64,000 bases of DNA from Vibrio sp. SNU_ST1 (GCF_030563405.1 NZ_CP130749.1:558001-622000); one strand, 5' to 3'. Shown: positions 34,225 through 44,313, numbered from the stretch's first letter. The notes: generated by a model not told the origin, from the sequence alone. Numbers and translations: made by a program.

Positions 34225-35811
34225 TTAAGCGAGGCCTTGATCTCTTGCCATCTGCTTCGCGATCTTAGGTGCATGCCATAGACATGGCAGCAAGATAAAC
34301 GAAACAGGAACGGCAGTGATGACAATGAACGACTGCAAAGCTGAGATACCGCCAGAGCCCATTGAGATAAGCGCGATAGCCACTGCCCCCATAATGACGC
34401 CCCAGAATGTTCTAACTGCTGAGTTAGGTTCTGTTGTACCAGTCATTACTACACTGATGGTGTAGGTCATTGAGTCACCTGTGGTCACGATAAACGTGGT
34501 CGTCAGGATAAGGAACAGGATTGCAATCAGAGTCGGGAACGGTAGTTGCGAAGTAATAGCCAGTAGTACAGCAGGAAGGTTGAAACCTTCGAATGCGCTA
34601 GATATTACGCCTGGGTTCTCTAATTCAAACGCTAAGCCACTACCACCAACAATGCTGAACCAAAAACAAGTCACTAGCGGTGCAACGATGCTGATAGAAA
34701 CGATCATTTGGCGAATAGTTCGGCCACGTGAGATGCGAGCAATGAAGATAGCCATCATTGGGCCGTAACCTAAGAACCAGCCCCAGAAGAATACTGTCCA
34801 GCCACCTAGCCACGCAGTATCTTGGCGGTATAGTGCCATTGGAATGAAGTTGTCGACCATTTCACCGATGCCTTGTAGGTAACCATCAATGATAAAGCTG
34901 GTTGGGCCAACAAGGAGAATGTAAACGATTAGGCACACCGACAAGATGATGTTGTAACGACTAACCAGTTGGATGCCTTTACTTAGACCACTTAATGCCG
35001 ACAGCGTATACATTGCAATAGCGAATAGAATAACGACGCTTTGGGTAGCAAAGCTGTCAGGAATTCCAAACAGTTCGCTCAGTGCGTAGCTGATCTGTAG
35101 GCCAAGGAAGCCGATAGGGCCGATTGTACCTGCGGCTACGGCCACAATGCTGCACGCATCAACGACGTTACCAATCCAGCTGTTGATTGCCTTGTCGCCC
35201 AGTACCGGGTAAAGCAGGGTGCGTGGCTTAAGAGGAAGGCCTTTTTCGTAGTGCAAGTACATAAGCACAATCGAAGAGAGACCACCCAAGATTGCCCATG
35301 CAAGGAAACCCCAGTGCATGAAAGATTGTGATAGTGCATTGAATGCCATCGCTTGAGGGTCTGCGTTGCCATACAGTGGTGGAGCTGAAACAAAGTGAGC
35401 AATTGGCTCTGCTGCTGCCCAGAACACGCCACCACCCGCAAGGAGTGTACATAGGACGATAGACATCCATTTAAACGTGGTCATTTCTGGTAGGGCAAGC
35501 TTCCCTAAACGAACATGGCCTGTGCGACTTAGTGCAAGCACTAAACCGATAATGAAATTGAGTAGAAGTAGAACCTGCCAGAAAGCACCGAACCATTTAG
35601 TTGAGTAACTAAAGCCGATGTTGACAAGTTCGGACAATACGGAGGTGTTGGTGAAAGCAAGGATGACAAAGAGGGTCAGGAAACTGCCACTCAGCCAAAA
35701 GACTGGGTTTCCGAGTTCCAGTTTTTCACCCAAAGATTGAGCTTTATTGAAATCGATAGAAGTAGATTCTGCGTTGATGTTTTCGTTGGCGACTTGCGTC
35801 AAGTTGGACAT
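34225..35811 (-). CDS. BCCT-family transporter
   Basis: A 528-residue inner membrane symporter of the betaine/choline/carnitine family with about 12 helices and no long C-terminal domain. The family signature is seen as FFWGWFLGYGPMMAIFIARISRGRTIRQM. Compared with BetP, the Trp positions of the substrate box in this helix read W, F and Y (W373 kept, W374 to Phe, W377 to Tyr by my alignment), so the substrate may not be glycine betaine; another osmolyte or DMSP-like compound is possible. The start is placed at the ATG at 35811, preceded by GAAGAAATA; an extension to 35859 is possible. Confidence 0.9.
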   Translation of the reverse strand: MSNLTQVANENINAESTSIDFNKAQSLGEKLELGNPVFWLSGSFLTLFVILAFTNTSVLSELVNIGFSYSTKWFGAFWQVLLLLNFIIGLVLALSRTGHVRLGKLALPEMTTFKWMSIVLCTLLAGGGVFWAAAEPIAHFVSAPPLYGNADPQAMAFNALSQSFMHWGFLAWAILGGLSSIVLMYLHYEKGLPLKPRTLLYPVLGDKAINSWIGNVVDACSIVAVAAGTIGPIGFLGLQISYALSELFGIPDSFATQSVVILFAIAMYTLSALSGLSKGIQLVSRYNIILSVCLIVYILLVGPTSFIIDGYLQGIGEMVDNFIPMALYRQDTAWLGGWTVFFWGWFLGYGPMMAIFIARISRGRTIRQMIVSISIVAPLVTCFWFSIVGGSGLAFELENPGVISSAFEGFNLPAVLLAITSQLPFPTLIAILFLILTTTFIVTTGDSMTYTISVVMTGTTEPNSAVRTFWGVIMGAVAIALISMGSGGISALQSFIVITAVPVSFILLPCLWHAPKIAKQMARDQGLA

Positions 35812-36261
35812 TATTTCTTCGCTATATTTGGCTCTTTCAAGCCTATGTATTTCTCCCACATTCGGATAAAAATGTGAGGCTCGTCAAAAAAGCCGCTGAT
35901 ACTAACATATCTGTTATCAAAAAGTGGGCGATTTCATAAAATAATCCCAAATCGCCAATAATTCCCTACTTTTTGGTTAGTTTTGATACGAATTCTCATC
36001 GAATCTAAATCATATTTCTAAATTTTTAGACACTATTTTTTTAGCTTTCCGAAATAAATTAATATTAGTTGTTGGTGCAAAATAAGTGTCGAGTCATTGC
36101 ATGCTATAAACAAATTAATGCGAGTCATTTTATAAATAAAGAATATTTTAGGTGTTTAATTGACACTGTTACCTACAGTTGTTTTGCGAAGGAATTTAAG
36201 TGGCGGAAAAAGTGTCATTTACTTTAAATATCTTAAAACAACAACTTAAGGGACTGCTAAC
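35812..36261. other. Divergent promoter region between the BCCT transporter and chitodextrinase
   Basis: About 450 AT-rich bases. It holds an inverted repeat, GGCGATTT (35927-35934) with AAATCGCC (35949-35956), and two direct copies of CGAGTCATT (36090-36098 and 36121-36129) spaced 31 bp, about three turns of helix. The ribosome site of the right-hand gene is AAGGGA. Confidence 0.55.
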
Positions 36262-39200
36262 ATGCACCTAAATCAAGGAAGAGTGGCCAAAAAGGTTTTT
36301 ACACTCAGTACTCTCACTGCGTCATGCTTAATGGCGTTCAATAGTTATGCGGCTGTTGATTGTTCAACATTAGAAGCGTGGGATTCTGCCACGGTTTACA
36401 CTGGTGGCGATCAAGTTTCACATGACGGTAGTGCTTACAAAGCCAATTATTGGAATCAAAATAACAACCCTAACCAATTCGAAGGTGACCATGCACAATG
36501 GAAGAAGGTTGATGTGTGTAGCGGTGGTGGTACGCCCAATGAAGTGCCAACGGCTTCGTTAACGACTCCATCAGCCTCTGACATGATCACTGAAGGCGAT
36601 AACGTGATGTTGAGTGCAACGGCGCTAGATTCCGACGGCAGTGTTACTTCGGTTGAATTCTTCATTGATGGAACTTCAGTCGCGGTTGTTACAGCTGCAC
36701 CTTTCGAAGCGACTTGGGCTGCAACGTCTGGTAACCATCAGGTTTCGGTTGTTGCTACGGACAATCAAGGCGCGGCTAGCTTAGCGAGCGCGGTCTCTAT
36801 TTCTGTCGATTCAGTTACACCTGGAAATGAAGCGCCGACAGTTTCGGTTGCGCTTTCAGCAGCTTCGGTCGATGTTGGTGGTGTGATAACGCTTACCGCA
36901 ACGGCAGCAGACAGTGATGGCACGGTTGATAAGGTTGATTTCTATGTGGCAGGTTCTCTTGTTGGCACTGCTGCAACTAGCCCTTACACGTTAGATTACA
37001 AAACGACTCAAGCCGGCACGTTATCTGTTTACGCTAAAGCAACAGACAATCAAGGGGCGACAGCAGACTCAGTGCTAGCTTCTGTGACAGTAAATGGCGC
37101 CCCAACAGTGAGTACATGTCGTCCTGATGGCTTGTATCAAACTCAAGGTGTCGATGTCCCTTATTGTACGATTTACGATGATGAAGGCCGTGAAAAAATG
37201 GGCGCCGATCATCCACGTCGTGTTATTGGTTACTTCACAAGTTGGCGTGCAGGGGAAGACCCACAGGCCGCTTATTTGGTTAATGACATTCCTTGGGAAC
37301 AACTCACACACATTAACTACGCTTTCGTAAGCATTGGCTCTGATGGCAAAGTAAACGTGGGTGATGTAAACGATCCAAATAACGCCGCGGTTGGTAAAGA
37401 GTGGCCGGGAGTAGAAGTTGATCCTGCATTAGGCTTCAAAGGTCACTTCGGTGCGTTAGCGACAGCGAAGAAAAAACACGGTGTGAAAACGTTAATCTCT
37501 ATTGGTGGTTGGGCTGAAACCGGTGGTCACTTCGCGACTGATGGTAGCCGAGTTGCTGATGGTGGTTTCTATACCATGACCACTAATGCCGATGGCTCTA
37601 TTAACCATCAAGGTATCGAAACATTTGCGACTTCAGCGGTTGAAATGCTTCGCAAGTACCAATTTGACGGTCTTGATATTGATTACGAATACCCGACCTC
37701 TATGGCGGGCGCAGGTAACCCATACGACAAAGACTTTATGGAACCACGTCGTCAATACCTGTGGGCTTCGTACCAAGTGTTAATGAAAGTGCTACGTGAG
37801 AAGCTTGACGCAGCATCTGCGCAAGATGGTAATCACTACATGTTAACGATCGCGGCGCCTTCGTCTGGTTACCTACTGCGCGGTATGGAAACATTCGACG
37901 TAACCAAATACCTCGATTACGTAAACATCATGTCTTACGACCTTCATGGTGCGTGGAACGATCACGTAGGTCATAACGCAGCCCTGTTTGATACAGGTAA
38001 AGATTCTGAGTTAGCACAGTGGAACGTATACGGCACAGCGGCTTACGGCGGTATCGGTTATCTGAATACGGATTGGGCCTACCACTACTTCCGTGGTTCT
38101 ATGCCAGCAGGTCGTATTAACATCGGTGTGCCTTACTACACACGTGGTTGGCAAGGTGTAACTGGTGGTGAGAATGGTCTTTGGGGGCGAGCAGCACTGC
38201 CAAACCAAGCTGAATGCTCAGCAGGTACTGGTGAAGGCGAGAAGAACAACTGTGGTCATGGCGCAATTGGTATCGATAACATGTGGCACGATACTGATCC
38301 GAAAGGCAACGAAATGGGTGCAGGTTCAAACCCAATGTGGCATGCGAAGAACTTAGAAAAAGGCATTTGGGGTTCTTATGCAGCAGCTTACAAGCTTGAT
38401 CCTGTTAACGATCCTTCAGATGTTCTAACGGGGACTTACACGCGTAACTATGACAGCGTGGCTGTTGCTCCTTGGTTGTGGAACGCAGAGAAGGGCGTAT
38501 TCCTTTCAACGGAAGATAAAGATTCTATCGATGTGAAAGCCGATTACGTTATCGACAAAGAAATCGGTGGCATCATGTTCTGGGAACTAGCAGGGGATTA
38601 CAACTGTTACGTACTCGATGCGAACGGTAACCGAACTTCAATCGATACAACCGAACAGGCGTGTAATAGTGGAAACGGTGAGTTCCACATGGGTAACACT
38701 ATGACGAAAGCTATCTACGATAAGTTTAAGTCAGCTACTCCATATGGAAACAAGGTTGCAACGGGTGCTATCCCAACGGAAGCATTAGATATTACTGTCT
38801 CTGTAGGCGGCTTTAAAGTCGGTGATCAAAACTATCCAATTAACCCTAAGATCACGTTTACAAACAATACAGGTCAAGCGCTTCCTGGTGGTACTGAGTT
38901 CCAGTTCGATATCCCAGTGTCTGCACCTGATAACGCAAAAGATCAATCGGGTGGTGGTTTATCCGTTATTGCTTCTGGTCACACTCGTGCCAATAATATT
39001 GGTGGTCTAGATGGCCCGATGCACAGAGTAGCGTTTACGTTACCTGCATGGAAAGACCTTCCTGCTGGTGGTGTGTATGAACTCGATATGGTTTATTACT
39101 TGCCAATTTCTGGCCCTGCAAACTATACAGTGAATGTGAATAGTGTCGATTATGCGTTTAGTTTTGAGCAACCGGATCTACCACTGGGTGATATCAGTAC

Positions 39201-39420
39201 TGGTGGCGGTAATCCTGGTGATGGCGGTACTAACCCAGGTACATGCGATACTGCGGGTTTAGCGGTTTACCCCGATTTACCTCAGAAAGATTGGGCGGGT
39301 AACCCAAGCCATGCAAACACCGGTGACCAAGTGGTTCATAACGGCAGTGTTTACCAAGCAAACTGGTGGACAAGTGCCGAGCCGGGGAGTGACGGCAGTT
39401 GGAGCAAAGTGTGTTCTTAA
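36262..39420 (+). CDS. Chitodextrinase (GH18) with two chitin-binding domains
   Basis: A 1052-residue exported enzyme. Order: signal peptide (about 1-30, ending SYA), a CBM5/12 chitin-binding domain (about 31-78), two Ig-like Big_17 domains (about 84-181 and 187-275), a GH18 catalytic domain (about 300-800), a beta-rich C-terminal domain (about 840-960), a Gly-rich linker, and a second CBM5/12 (about 995-1052). The GH18 active site D-x-x-D-x-D-x-E is DGLDIDYE (469-476), with catalytic Glu476. The length and layout match Vibrio chitodextrinase (EndoI of V. furnissii), which cuts soluble chitin oligosaccharides. It could also act on solid chitin, given the binding domains. Confidence 0.9.
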   Translation: MHLNQGRVAKKVFTLSTLTASCLMAFNSYAAVDCSTLEAWDSATVYTGGDQVSHDGSAYKANYWNQNNNPNQFEGDHAQWKKVDVCSGGGTPNEVPTASLTTPSASDMITEGDNVMLSATALDSDGSVTSVEFFIDGTSVAVVTAAPFEATWAATSGNHQVSVVATDNQGAASLASAVSISVDSVTPGNEAPTVSVALSAASVDVGGVITLTATAADSDGTVDKVDFYVAGSLVGTAATSPYTLDYKTTQAGTLSVYAKATDNQGATADSVLASVTVNGAPTVSTCRPDGLYQTQGVDVPYCTIYDDEGREKMGADHPRRVIGYFTSWRAGEDPQAAYLVNDIPWEQLTHINYAFVSIGSDGKVNVGDVNDPNNAAVGKEWPGVEVDPALGFKGHFGALATAKKKHGVKTLISIGGWAETGGHFATDGSRVADGGFYTMTTNADGSINHQGIETFATSAVEMLRKYQFDGLDIDYEYPTSMAGAGNPYDKDFMEPRRQYLWASYQVLMKVLREKLDAASAQDGNHYMLTIAAPSSGYLLRGMETFDVTKYLDYVNIMSYDLHGAWNDHVGHNAALFDTGKDSELAQWNVYGTAAYGGIGYLNTDWAYHYFRGSMPAGRINIGVPYYTRGWQGVTGGENGLWGRAALPNQAECSAGTGEGEKNNCGHGAIGIDNMWHDTDPKGNEMGAGSNPMWHAKNLEKGIWGSYAAAYKLDPVNDPSDVLTGTYTRNYDSVAVAPWLWNAEKGVFLSTEDKDSIDVKADYVIDKEIGGIMFWELAGDYNCYVLDANGNRTSIDTTEQACNSGNGEFHMGNTMTKAIYDKFKSATPYGNKVATGAIPTEALDITVSVGGFKVGDQNYPINPKITFTNNTGQALPGGTEFQFDIPVSAPDNAKDQSGGGLSVIASGHTRANNIGGLDGPMHRVAFTLPAWKDLPAGGVYELDMVYYLPISGPANYTVNVNSVDYAFSFEQPDLPLGDISTGGGNPGDGGTNPGTCDTAGLAVYPDLPQKDWAGNPSHANTGDQVVHNGSVYQANWWTSAEPGSDGSWSKVCS

Positions 39421-39543
39421 TTTAATGCTAAGCAATCTATTTATAGGCAATAGAGTGTAGTAATAGGTAATAAATGCGAATGATTTTAAGTCTATTTATC
39501 AGTGATTTAGTATGAATTAAGTCATCAACTTAAACGTAAAATC

Positions 39544-39575
39544 AAAACGCCGAACTGAATCCAGTTCGGCGTTTT
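39544..39575 (+). terminator. Terminator of the chitodextrinase gene
   Basis: AAACGCCGAACTG (39545-39557) pairs with CAGTTCGGCGTTT (39562-39574) and a 4-base loop, running into TTTTT. Confidence 0.88.
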
Positions 39576-39711
39576 TGCTATAAGTCACAGAAAGTACATA
39601 GAAAGCTCTCAAAATATCGACACTCGTTCAGTAAAATTAATAAATATGATATAAACAAGCCATTAATTATAAGAAATGCGTTACCTAGAATTAGAATAAT
39701 ATGGGGTAAAT

Positions 39712-41175
39712 TTGAAAGTCAGACGTAAATATATCCTCAACTTTTCCATTGTGTTGGCCCTAGTATCTTTGGTCCTCTCTGCTATTCAATTTAACCGAAC
39801 GAAAGAATCACTATTAGAATCTAACCAATTGTTTTTCCGTACTATTGTGAATGCAAGCTACGACATCGTAGACACTACTGTTAATGAAGCAATTAAAACT
39901 TACCTTAAAGGTGTTACAGATACTGTGGCTTTTCACAGGTTAAGTATTACTCCAGAACACGAAGTCAAAGAAATCAGCCGAATTGCCAATGAATTAGTGA
40001 TTGGAGAGTCTGGTTATATCTATTTGATGTCACCTGAAGGTGTCCACCTGTATCACCCGTTTCTACAAGGGAAAAACCATTCCTATCTAAAGCATCTTCA
40101 ACAACAATTGAACTCAAAGGAGAGAATGACCCAGTATTCTCATGCTAACCCACATGAAGTCGGCAAGCGTGCGAAGGTCGCGTATTCAGTGAGGCTACCG
40201 AGTGGCAATACATTGGTGGCGACCACTTATAAAGATGAACTCATGTACTTGGTCGATCTTGAAGCGCTTAAAGATAAACTAAGAAAGTATTCATATGGCG
40301 ATAGTGGTTATGTATATATCGTTGATTTGCAAGGCGAGCAAGTCCTCCGGCCCAACTTTGAACACGAACACTTGAAAGCCTTAATTGGTTATTCATCAGA
40401 GTTGCTAATCGATAAGGTCGTTGCTGAACCTGAAGGGCATTTTAGTTACTCAATTTCAGATGAAAACGGTACGACAAGCAAAAACATTTTCTATAAGTTC
40501 TACCCATATCTGAATTGGATCATTTCTGCTGGAGTTCTGGAGCAAGAGCTGAACAAGAACCACAGTTTATTGCTAGTAAGTTTGATGACCCTGGTGATAA
40601 GTTTGCTTAGCATCATAGCCGTTTTGGTGCTTTACCTGCGGCACCGTCATTTAAAGATCTTAGATGTAGCTAGCTTAGATTATCTTACGGGGTTGAGTAA
40701 TCGGCGAGACTTCATTTCTCAGGTCAAGATGCGAATTTTAGAGTGCTCGCCTTATCCGTTAAAAGGTGTTGGTATCATTCTTCTAGATATTGACCATTTT
40801 AAATCGGTAAATGATCTACACGGACACGCTGAAGGCGATAGGGTGATCTGCGCCGTTGCAAAAGTATTGAAGCAATTTGCAAATGAAAATCGTCTAATTG
40901 CTCGCTATGGCGGTGAGGAATTTATCTTTGCGACTTTTGATTGCAATGAATATCAATTGTACGAGTTGTCGGAAGAGTTGAGACGTAGCGTCGAAAAAAT
41001 TGAGAGGTTAGTGTTACCTGTAACGGTCAGTGTTGGGTGTCGCTATGCAAATGCACTGTTCCATATAGAAGGCACGATAGACCAAGCTGACAAAGCACTT
41101 TATCAAGCAAAAGAGAATGGACGCAATAACACACAGGTATACAGAGAGAGTCAATATCGTATTGTCTGTAATTGA
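39712..41175 (+). CDS. Membrane diguanylate cyclase with a periplasmic Cache sensor
   Basis: A 487-residue protein. A first membrane helix (about 8-25) and a second (about 285-307) enclose a periplasmic Cache-type sensor with two copies of a GESGYIYLM/GDSGYVYIV motif, as in double-Cache domains. The C-terminal GGDEF domain (about 325-480) makes c-di-GMP from GTP; its active site is GGEEF (400-404) and the metal-binding segment is DIDHFKSVND. The RxxD inhibitory I-site expected just before GGEEF is NENR, so product inhibition is probably lost. The start is TTG at 39712 with GGGG upstream. Confidence 0.92.
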   Translation: MKVRRKYILNFSIVLALVSLVLSAIQFNRTKESLLESNQLFFRTIVNASYDIVDTTVNEAIKTYLKGVTDTVAFHRLSITPEHEVKEISRIANELVIGESGYIYLMSPEGVHLYHPFLQGKNHSYLKHLQQQLNSKERMTQYSHANPHEVGKRAKVAYSVRLPSGNTLVATTYKDELMYLVDLEALKDKLRKYSYGDSGYVYIVDLQGEQVLRPNFEHEHLKALIGYSSELLIDKVVAEPEGHFSYSISDENGTTSKNIFYKFYPYLNWIISAGVLEQELNKNHSLLLVSLMTLVISLLSIIAVLVLYLRHRHLKILDVASLDYLTGLSNRRDFISQVKMRILECSPYPLKGVGIILLDIDHFKSVNDLHGHAEGDRVICAVAKVLKQFANENRLIARYGGEEFIFATFDCNEYQLYELSEELRRSVEKIERLVLPVTVSVGCRYANALFHIEGTIDQADKALYQAKENGRNNTQVYRESQYRIVCN

Positions 41176-41199
41176 AGTTTTCTAAAACTGATAAGCATG

Positions 41200-41236
41200 A
41201 AAAAGCCCAAATAGAACGTTCTATTTGGGCTTTTTT
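41200..41236. terminator. Long palindromic terminator
   Basis: An uninterrupted 36-base palindrome: AAAAAGCCCAAATAGAAC (41200-41217) is followed directly by its exact complement (41218-41235). It lies between converging genes and can work both ways. Confidence 0.9.
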
Positions 41237-41265
41237 AGAATTGTTTGAAAGTGCTAGCCGTTAAT

Positions 41266-41520
41266 CTAAGCTTTTGCTGCTTTCATCGCTTCATTTTTTT
41301 TTTCCTTTTGCATTTTTGCAAGGAAGTAGATGTTCACACAAGCGATGAAACCGTTGGTTGCAACCACTGGCCATGCGTCAATCATAACGCCGTATGCTGT
41401 GAATAGAGTACAGCCAACAAAGTTAAGGACACGCAGACGCACGATATCTTTCATTGTTAATGAAATTGCGACCATAATAGATGCCGCGTAACCTAAAATT
41501 TCAACCATATTGAATTCCAT
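41266..41520 (-). CDS. YgjV-like small membrane protein
   Basis: An 84-residue protein with about three hydrophobic helices and the family look of YgjV/inner membrane DUF proteins (EILGYAASIMVAISLTMKD, then LNFVGCTLFTAYG). AGAGGG lies seven bases before the ATG. The C-terminus is Lys/Ala-rich and cytosolic. Function unknown. Confidence 0.78.
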   Translation of the reverse strand: MEFNMVEILGYAASIMVAISLTMKDIVRLRVLNFVGCTLFTAYGVMIDAWPVVATNGFIACVNIYFLAKMQKEKKNEAMKAAKA

Positions 41521-41788
41521 TGTGTGACCCTCTTAAATTTGCCGATGCTTTATCGGTACCAATTCTTCTCTTCATGAGATGATTGAGGAAGCTCCGTGCC
41601 CCGAATGGTTTGGTTATCTTTAACTAAGTTTACTATACCGAGTCTATTTCTGTGGTTAAACCCCCAAAATGAGTAGAAGTGAAGGTTAGCGATTACGCAA
41701 ACGTTTAATGATCTTTCTATTAATATAATTACTGTTTATGTTGAAGGTCAAATTGATAGTTATTCTTGTATAGGAAAGGAAGCCGCGA

Positions 41789-42373
41789 ATGATAAAACGA
41801 TTCATATGTGCAACAAAGGGCGTAAATAAAGTCGCGTTGTTGGCTTTGATAGCGATTGGACTGACAGCGTGTACAACCAATGAAACGACTCCAACACACA
41901 ATTATGGCGTGGTGACCAGTGGTGACTTTGATTTCATGAGACATGGAGTCGTCACGTACTCATGGCATCCTGAATCAGAGCAAGTGTACCTTTCTGAAAA
42001 ATATGACAAGACGGTCGTCACTGATCTTGTACGTGAAGCGATTAAAGAACAACTTTCATTGAAAGGTTATCAGTTGAAATCCGGGACTGGTGATGTCGTA
42101 GTGGGTTTTGGGTTAGCTGAAGAATCTGAACTGAACGATGAATCGATCTTTGATGCGATTCAGCTATCTACAGGTGTGCCATTTTATAGTGATGATGGAA
42201 AGGTAAGCGAGAAAGGATCTTTGTATATTGCTTTTTTTGTTCCTAATTCGGAAGTTATACAGTGGCAAGCACTGGCGCAGTCGAGTATCCAACCTGATTT
42301 AGAGCCGAGCGAAAGCAAACCGCGGGTTATGGGCTTTGTTGAGATGTTATTTAGACGTGTGCCTGAGAGGTAA
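41789..42373 (+). CDS. DUF4136-like lipoprotein
   Basis: A 194-residue protein with a signal ending in a lipobox (IGLTAC, lipidated Cys about residue 28). The mature part follows the DUF4136 plan: FDFMRHGVVTYSWHP, then DLVREAIKEQLSLKGYQ and DVVVGFGLA. DUF4136 proteins are small outer-membrane-associated lipoproteins of unknown role. Confidence 0.82.
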   Translation: MIKRFICATKGVNKVALLALIAIGLTACTTNETTPTHNYGVVTSGDFDFMRHGVVTYSWHPESEQVYLSEKYDKTVVTDLVREAIKEQLSLKGYQLKSGTGDVVVGFGLAEESELNDESIFDAIQLSTGVPFYSDDGKVSEKGSLYIAFFVPNSEVIQWQALAQSSIQPDLEPSESKPRVMGFVEMLFRRVPER

Positions 42374-42471
42374 AGGGAAGTGTTGAATGCATTCATTGAG
42401 TCAATCGTTCTTGTGTGAAAAACAGACAGGTCGCAGATTATACTTTTTTATTTGTAACGAACCGTACAAAT

Positions 42472-42489
42472 ACGTAAAGCAACGTAAAG
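42472..42489 (+). promoter_or_regulatory. Direct repeat upstream of the carboxypeptidase gene
   Basis: ACGTAAAG occurs at 42472-42479 and again at 42482-42489, exactly one helical turn apart. A -10-like TATACT lies at 42517-42522. It could be an activator site; this is speculative. Confidence 0.35.
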
Positions 42490-42551
42490 TTCGCGCTTCT
42501 TTTGCTAGCATTTGTCTATACTGAACAAAACGTTAACTTAGGCTTGATTCA

Positions 42552-43736
42552 ATGAAACTGTTCTCAAAATACTCTCTCCCTCTATTAAGTATGTTCATTG
42601 TAAGTAACGCAGCGATGGTAACTAATAATGCTGTCGCGGCACCTTCTATAGTACCAAGTCCACCTAGCCTAGGCGCAAAAGGCTATGTGTTAATTGATTT
42701 TAACTCTGGTGATGTGCTGGTAGAAAAAAACGCACACACTAAGTTAAACCCAGCGAGTTTAACCAAGCTTATGACCAGTTATGTGGCTGGACAAGAGATG
42801 AAACGAGGTAACATCTCTGCTGATGATCAGGTGCGAATCAGCGAAAACGCATGGGCGAAAAACTTCCCTGATTCTTCAAAAATGTTCATCGAAGTGAACA
42901 CTGATGTCGCGATGATGGATCTTTACCGCGGTTTGATTATTCAATCTGGGAACGATGCGAGTGTTGCGATTGCAGAACATGTTGCAGGTTCACAAGATGC
43001 ATTTGTTGACTTGATGAACTCTTGGGCGGCTTCGCTAAAACTGGAAAATACCCATTTTGCGAATGCACATGGTTTAGATGCGGACGATCTCTATTCAACT
43101 CCTTATGATATCGCTCTATTAGGCCGTGCAATTATTCGCGATTTACCGGATGTGTATGGTTTATACAGCGAACGCTCGTTTAGCTACAACAAGATTACAC
43201 AACACAACCGCAATGGCTTATTACGTGATAGGAGCTTGACGGTCGATGGAATGAAAACAGGTTACACCTCTGGTGCAGGCTACAGTTTAGCGAGTTCGGC
43301 GACACAAGGTGAGATGAGACTTATTGCGGTTGTGATGGGCGCATCAAGCGTTAAGAGCCGTGAGTCAGACAGCAAACAATTGTTGAGCTATGGTTTTCGT
43401 TTCTTTGATACGCTAAATCCTCATCAAGGCGGTGACCAAGTCGCTGAAGAGAAGGTGTGGTTTGGTGACCAAGATACGTTGAAGCTAGGCGTTGCAGAAG
43501 ATACGTTTATTACGCTGCCTAAGTCAGACAGTAAAAAGTTAACGGCATCTATTGAACTAATCTCTGAACTGAAAGCCCCAATTTCAGAAGGCCAAACCTT
43601 AGGGGTTGTTCATTACACCGTTGATGGTGAAGATGTTCAAACTCAACCTTTGATCGCGTTGGAAGCGGTAGAGCAAGCCGGCTTGTTCAAACGCTTAATG
43701 GACTACGTAAAGCTATTTTTCGCTAGTCTGTTCTAA
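42552..43736 (+). CDS. D-alanyl-D-alanine carboxypeptidase (PBP5/DacA-like)
   Basis: A 394-residue exported peptidoglycan enzyme that trims the terminal D-Ala from stem peptides. It has a signal peptide (about 1-30), then the penicillin-binding motifs S69-L-T-K72, S132-G-N134 and K235-T-G237 in the right order, then the PBP5 C-terminal beta domain and an amphipathic anchor (GLFKRLMDYVKLFFASLF). It is not next to the usual lipB/rlpA neighbours of dacA, so it is probably a second copy of this enzyme type. Confidence 0.92.
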   Translation: MKLFSKYSLPLLSMFIVSNAAMVTNNAVAAPSIVPSPPSLGAKGYVLIDFNSGDVLVEKNAHTKLNPASLTKLMTSYVAGQEMKRGNISADDQVRISENAWAKNFPDSSKMFIEVNTDVAMMDLYRGLIIQSGNDASVAIAEHVAGSQDAFVDLMNSWAASLKLENTHFANAHGLDADDLYSTPYDIALLGRAIIRDLPDVYGLYSERSFSYNKITQHNRNGLLRDRSLTVDGMKTGYTSGAGYSLASSATQGEMRLIAVVMGASSVKSRESDSKQLLSYGFRFFDTLNPHQGGDQVAEEKVWFGDQDTLKLGVAEDTFITLPKSDSKKLTASIELISELKAPISEGQTLGVVHYTVDGEDVQTQPLIALEAVEQAGLFKRLMDYVKLFFASLF

Positions 43737-43781
43737 ATCGAGATAGTGACGACAAGTAGCGATGGAAAATCTAAATAGTAT

Positions 43782-43817
43782 GGGCGTTGTGAGTAAATCA
43801 CAGCGCCTATTGTTTTT
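43782..43817 (+). terminator. Terminator of the carboxypeptidase gene
   Basis: GGGCGTTGTGA (43782-43792) pairs, with G-T wobbles, with TCACAGCGCCT (43798-43808), then ATTGTTTTT. Confidence 0.7.
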
Positions 43818-43941
43818 CTACATCTATGAAAGCACCATTACCCACTATTTTTATTACCCACAATTTTATTGCTTACTATCTTTATTAGCCGTAGCGGTCG
43901 GTTTCGATTACTATACGCAAAATTTAGCAGTGTAGTCACTT

Positions 43942-44235
43942 ATGACCATAGAGATAAAGAACGTCACCGAATCGGAAGTAACTTGTGCCAATTGCCAGGC
44001 GTGCTGTTGTCGTTTAGAAGTTATGATCATCACAGATACGGGCGTACCGGAAGAGCATATTGCTTATGACGAATGGGGTGGGGAAACGATGTTGCGACTA
44101 GACGACGGTTGGTGTTCTGCTGTAGATAGAGAAACTCTGATGTGCACTATTTACGAAAACCGGCCTTGGATCTGTCGTGAATTCGAAATGGCCTCTTTTG
44201 AATGTGTTGATCAGCGCAAAGATGTAATGGGTTAG
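43942..44235 (+). CDS. YkgJ-family Cys-cluster protein
   Basis: A 97-residue protein with the Cys pattern of the YkgJ/UPF0153 family: CANCQACCC near the N-terminus, then WCSAVD, MCTIYENRPWICREF and FEC. The cysteines probably bind zinc or an iron-sulfur cluster. YkgJ-like proteins occur widely with no settled function. Confidence 0.87.
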   Translation: MTIEIKNVTESEVTCANCQACCCRLEVMIITDTGVPEEHIAYDEWGGETMLRLDDGWCSAVDRETLMCTIYENRPWICREFEMASFECVDQRKDVMG

Positions 44236-44313
44236 GGTTAGGCGTCTGCAACATTGAAGGTTGTAGCGAAAGTACGCTACCGAGCTGTGATAAGTACATT
44301 AAAAAATTAAATT

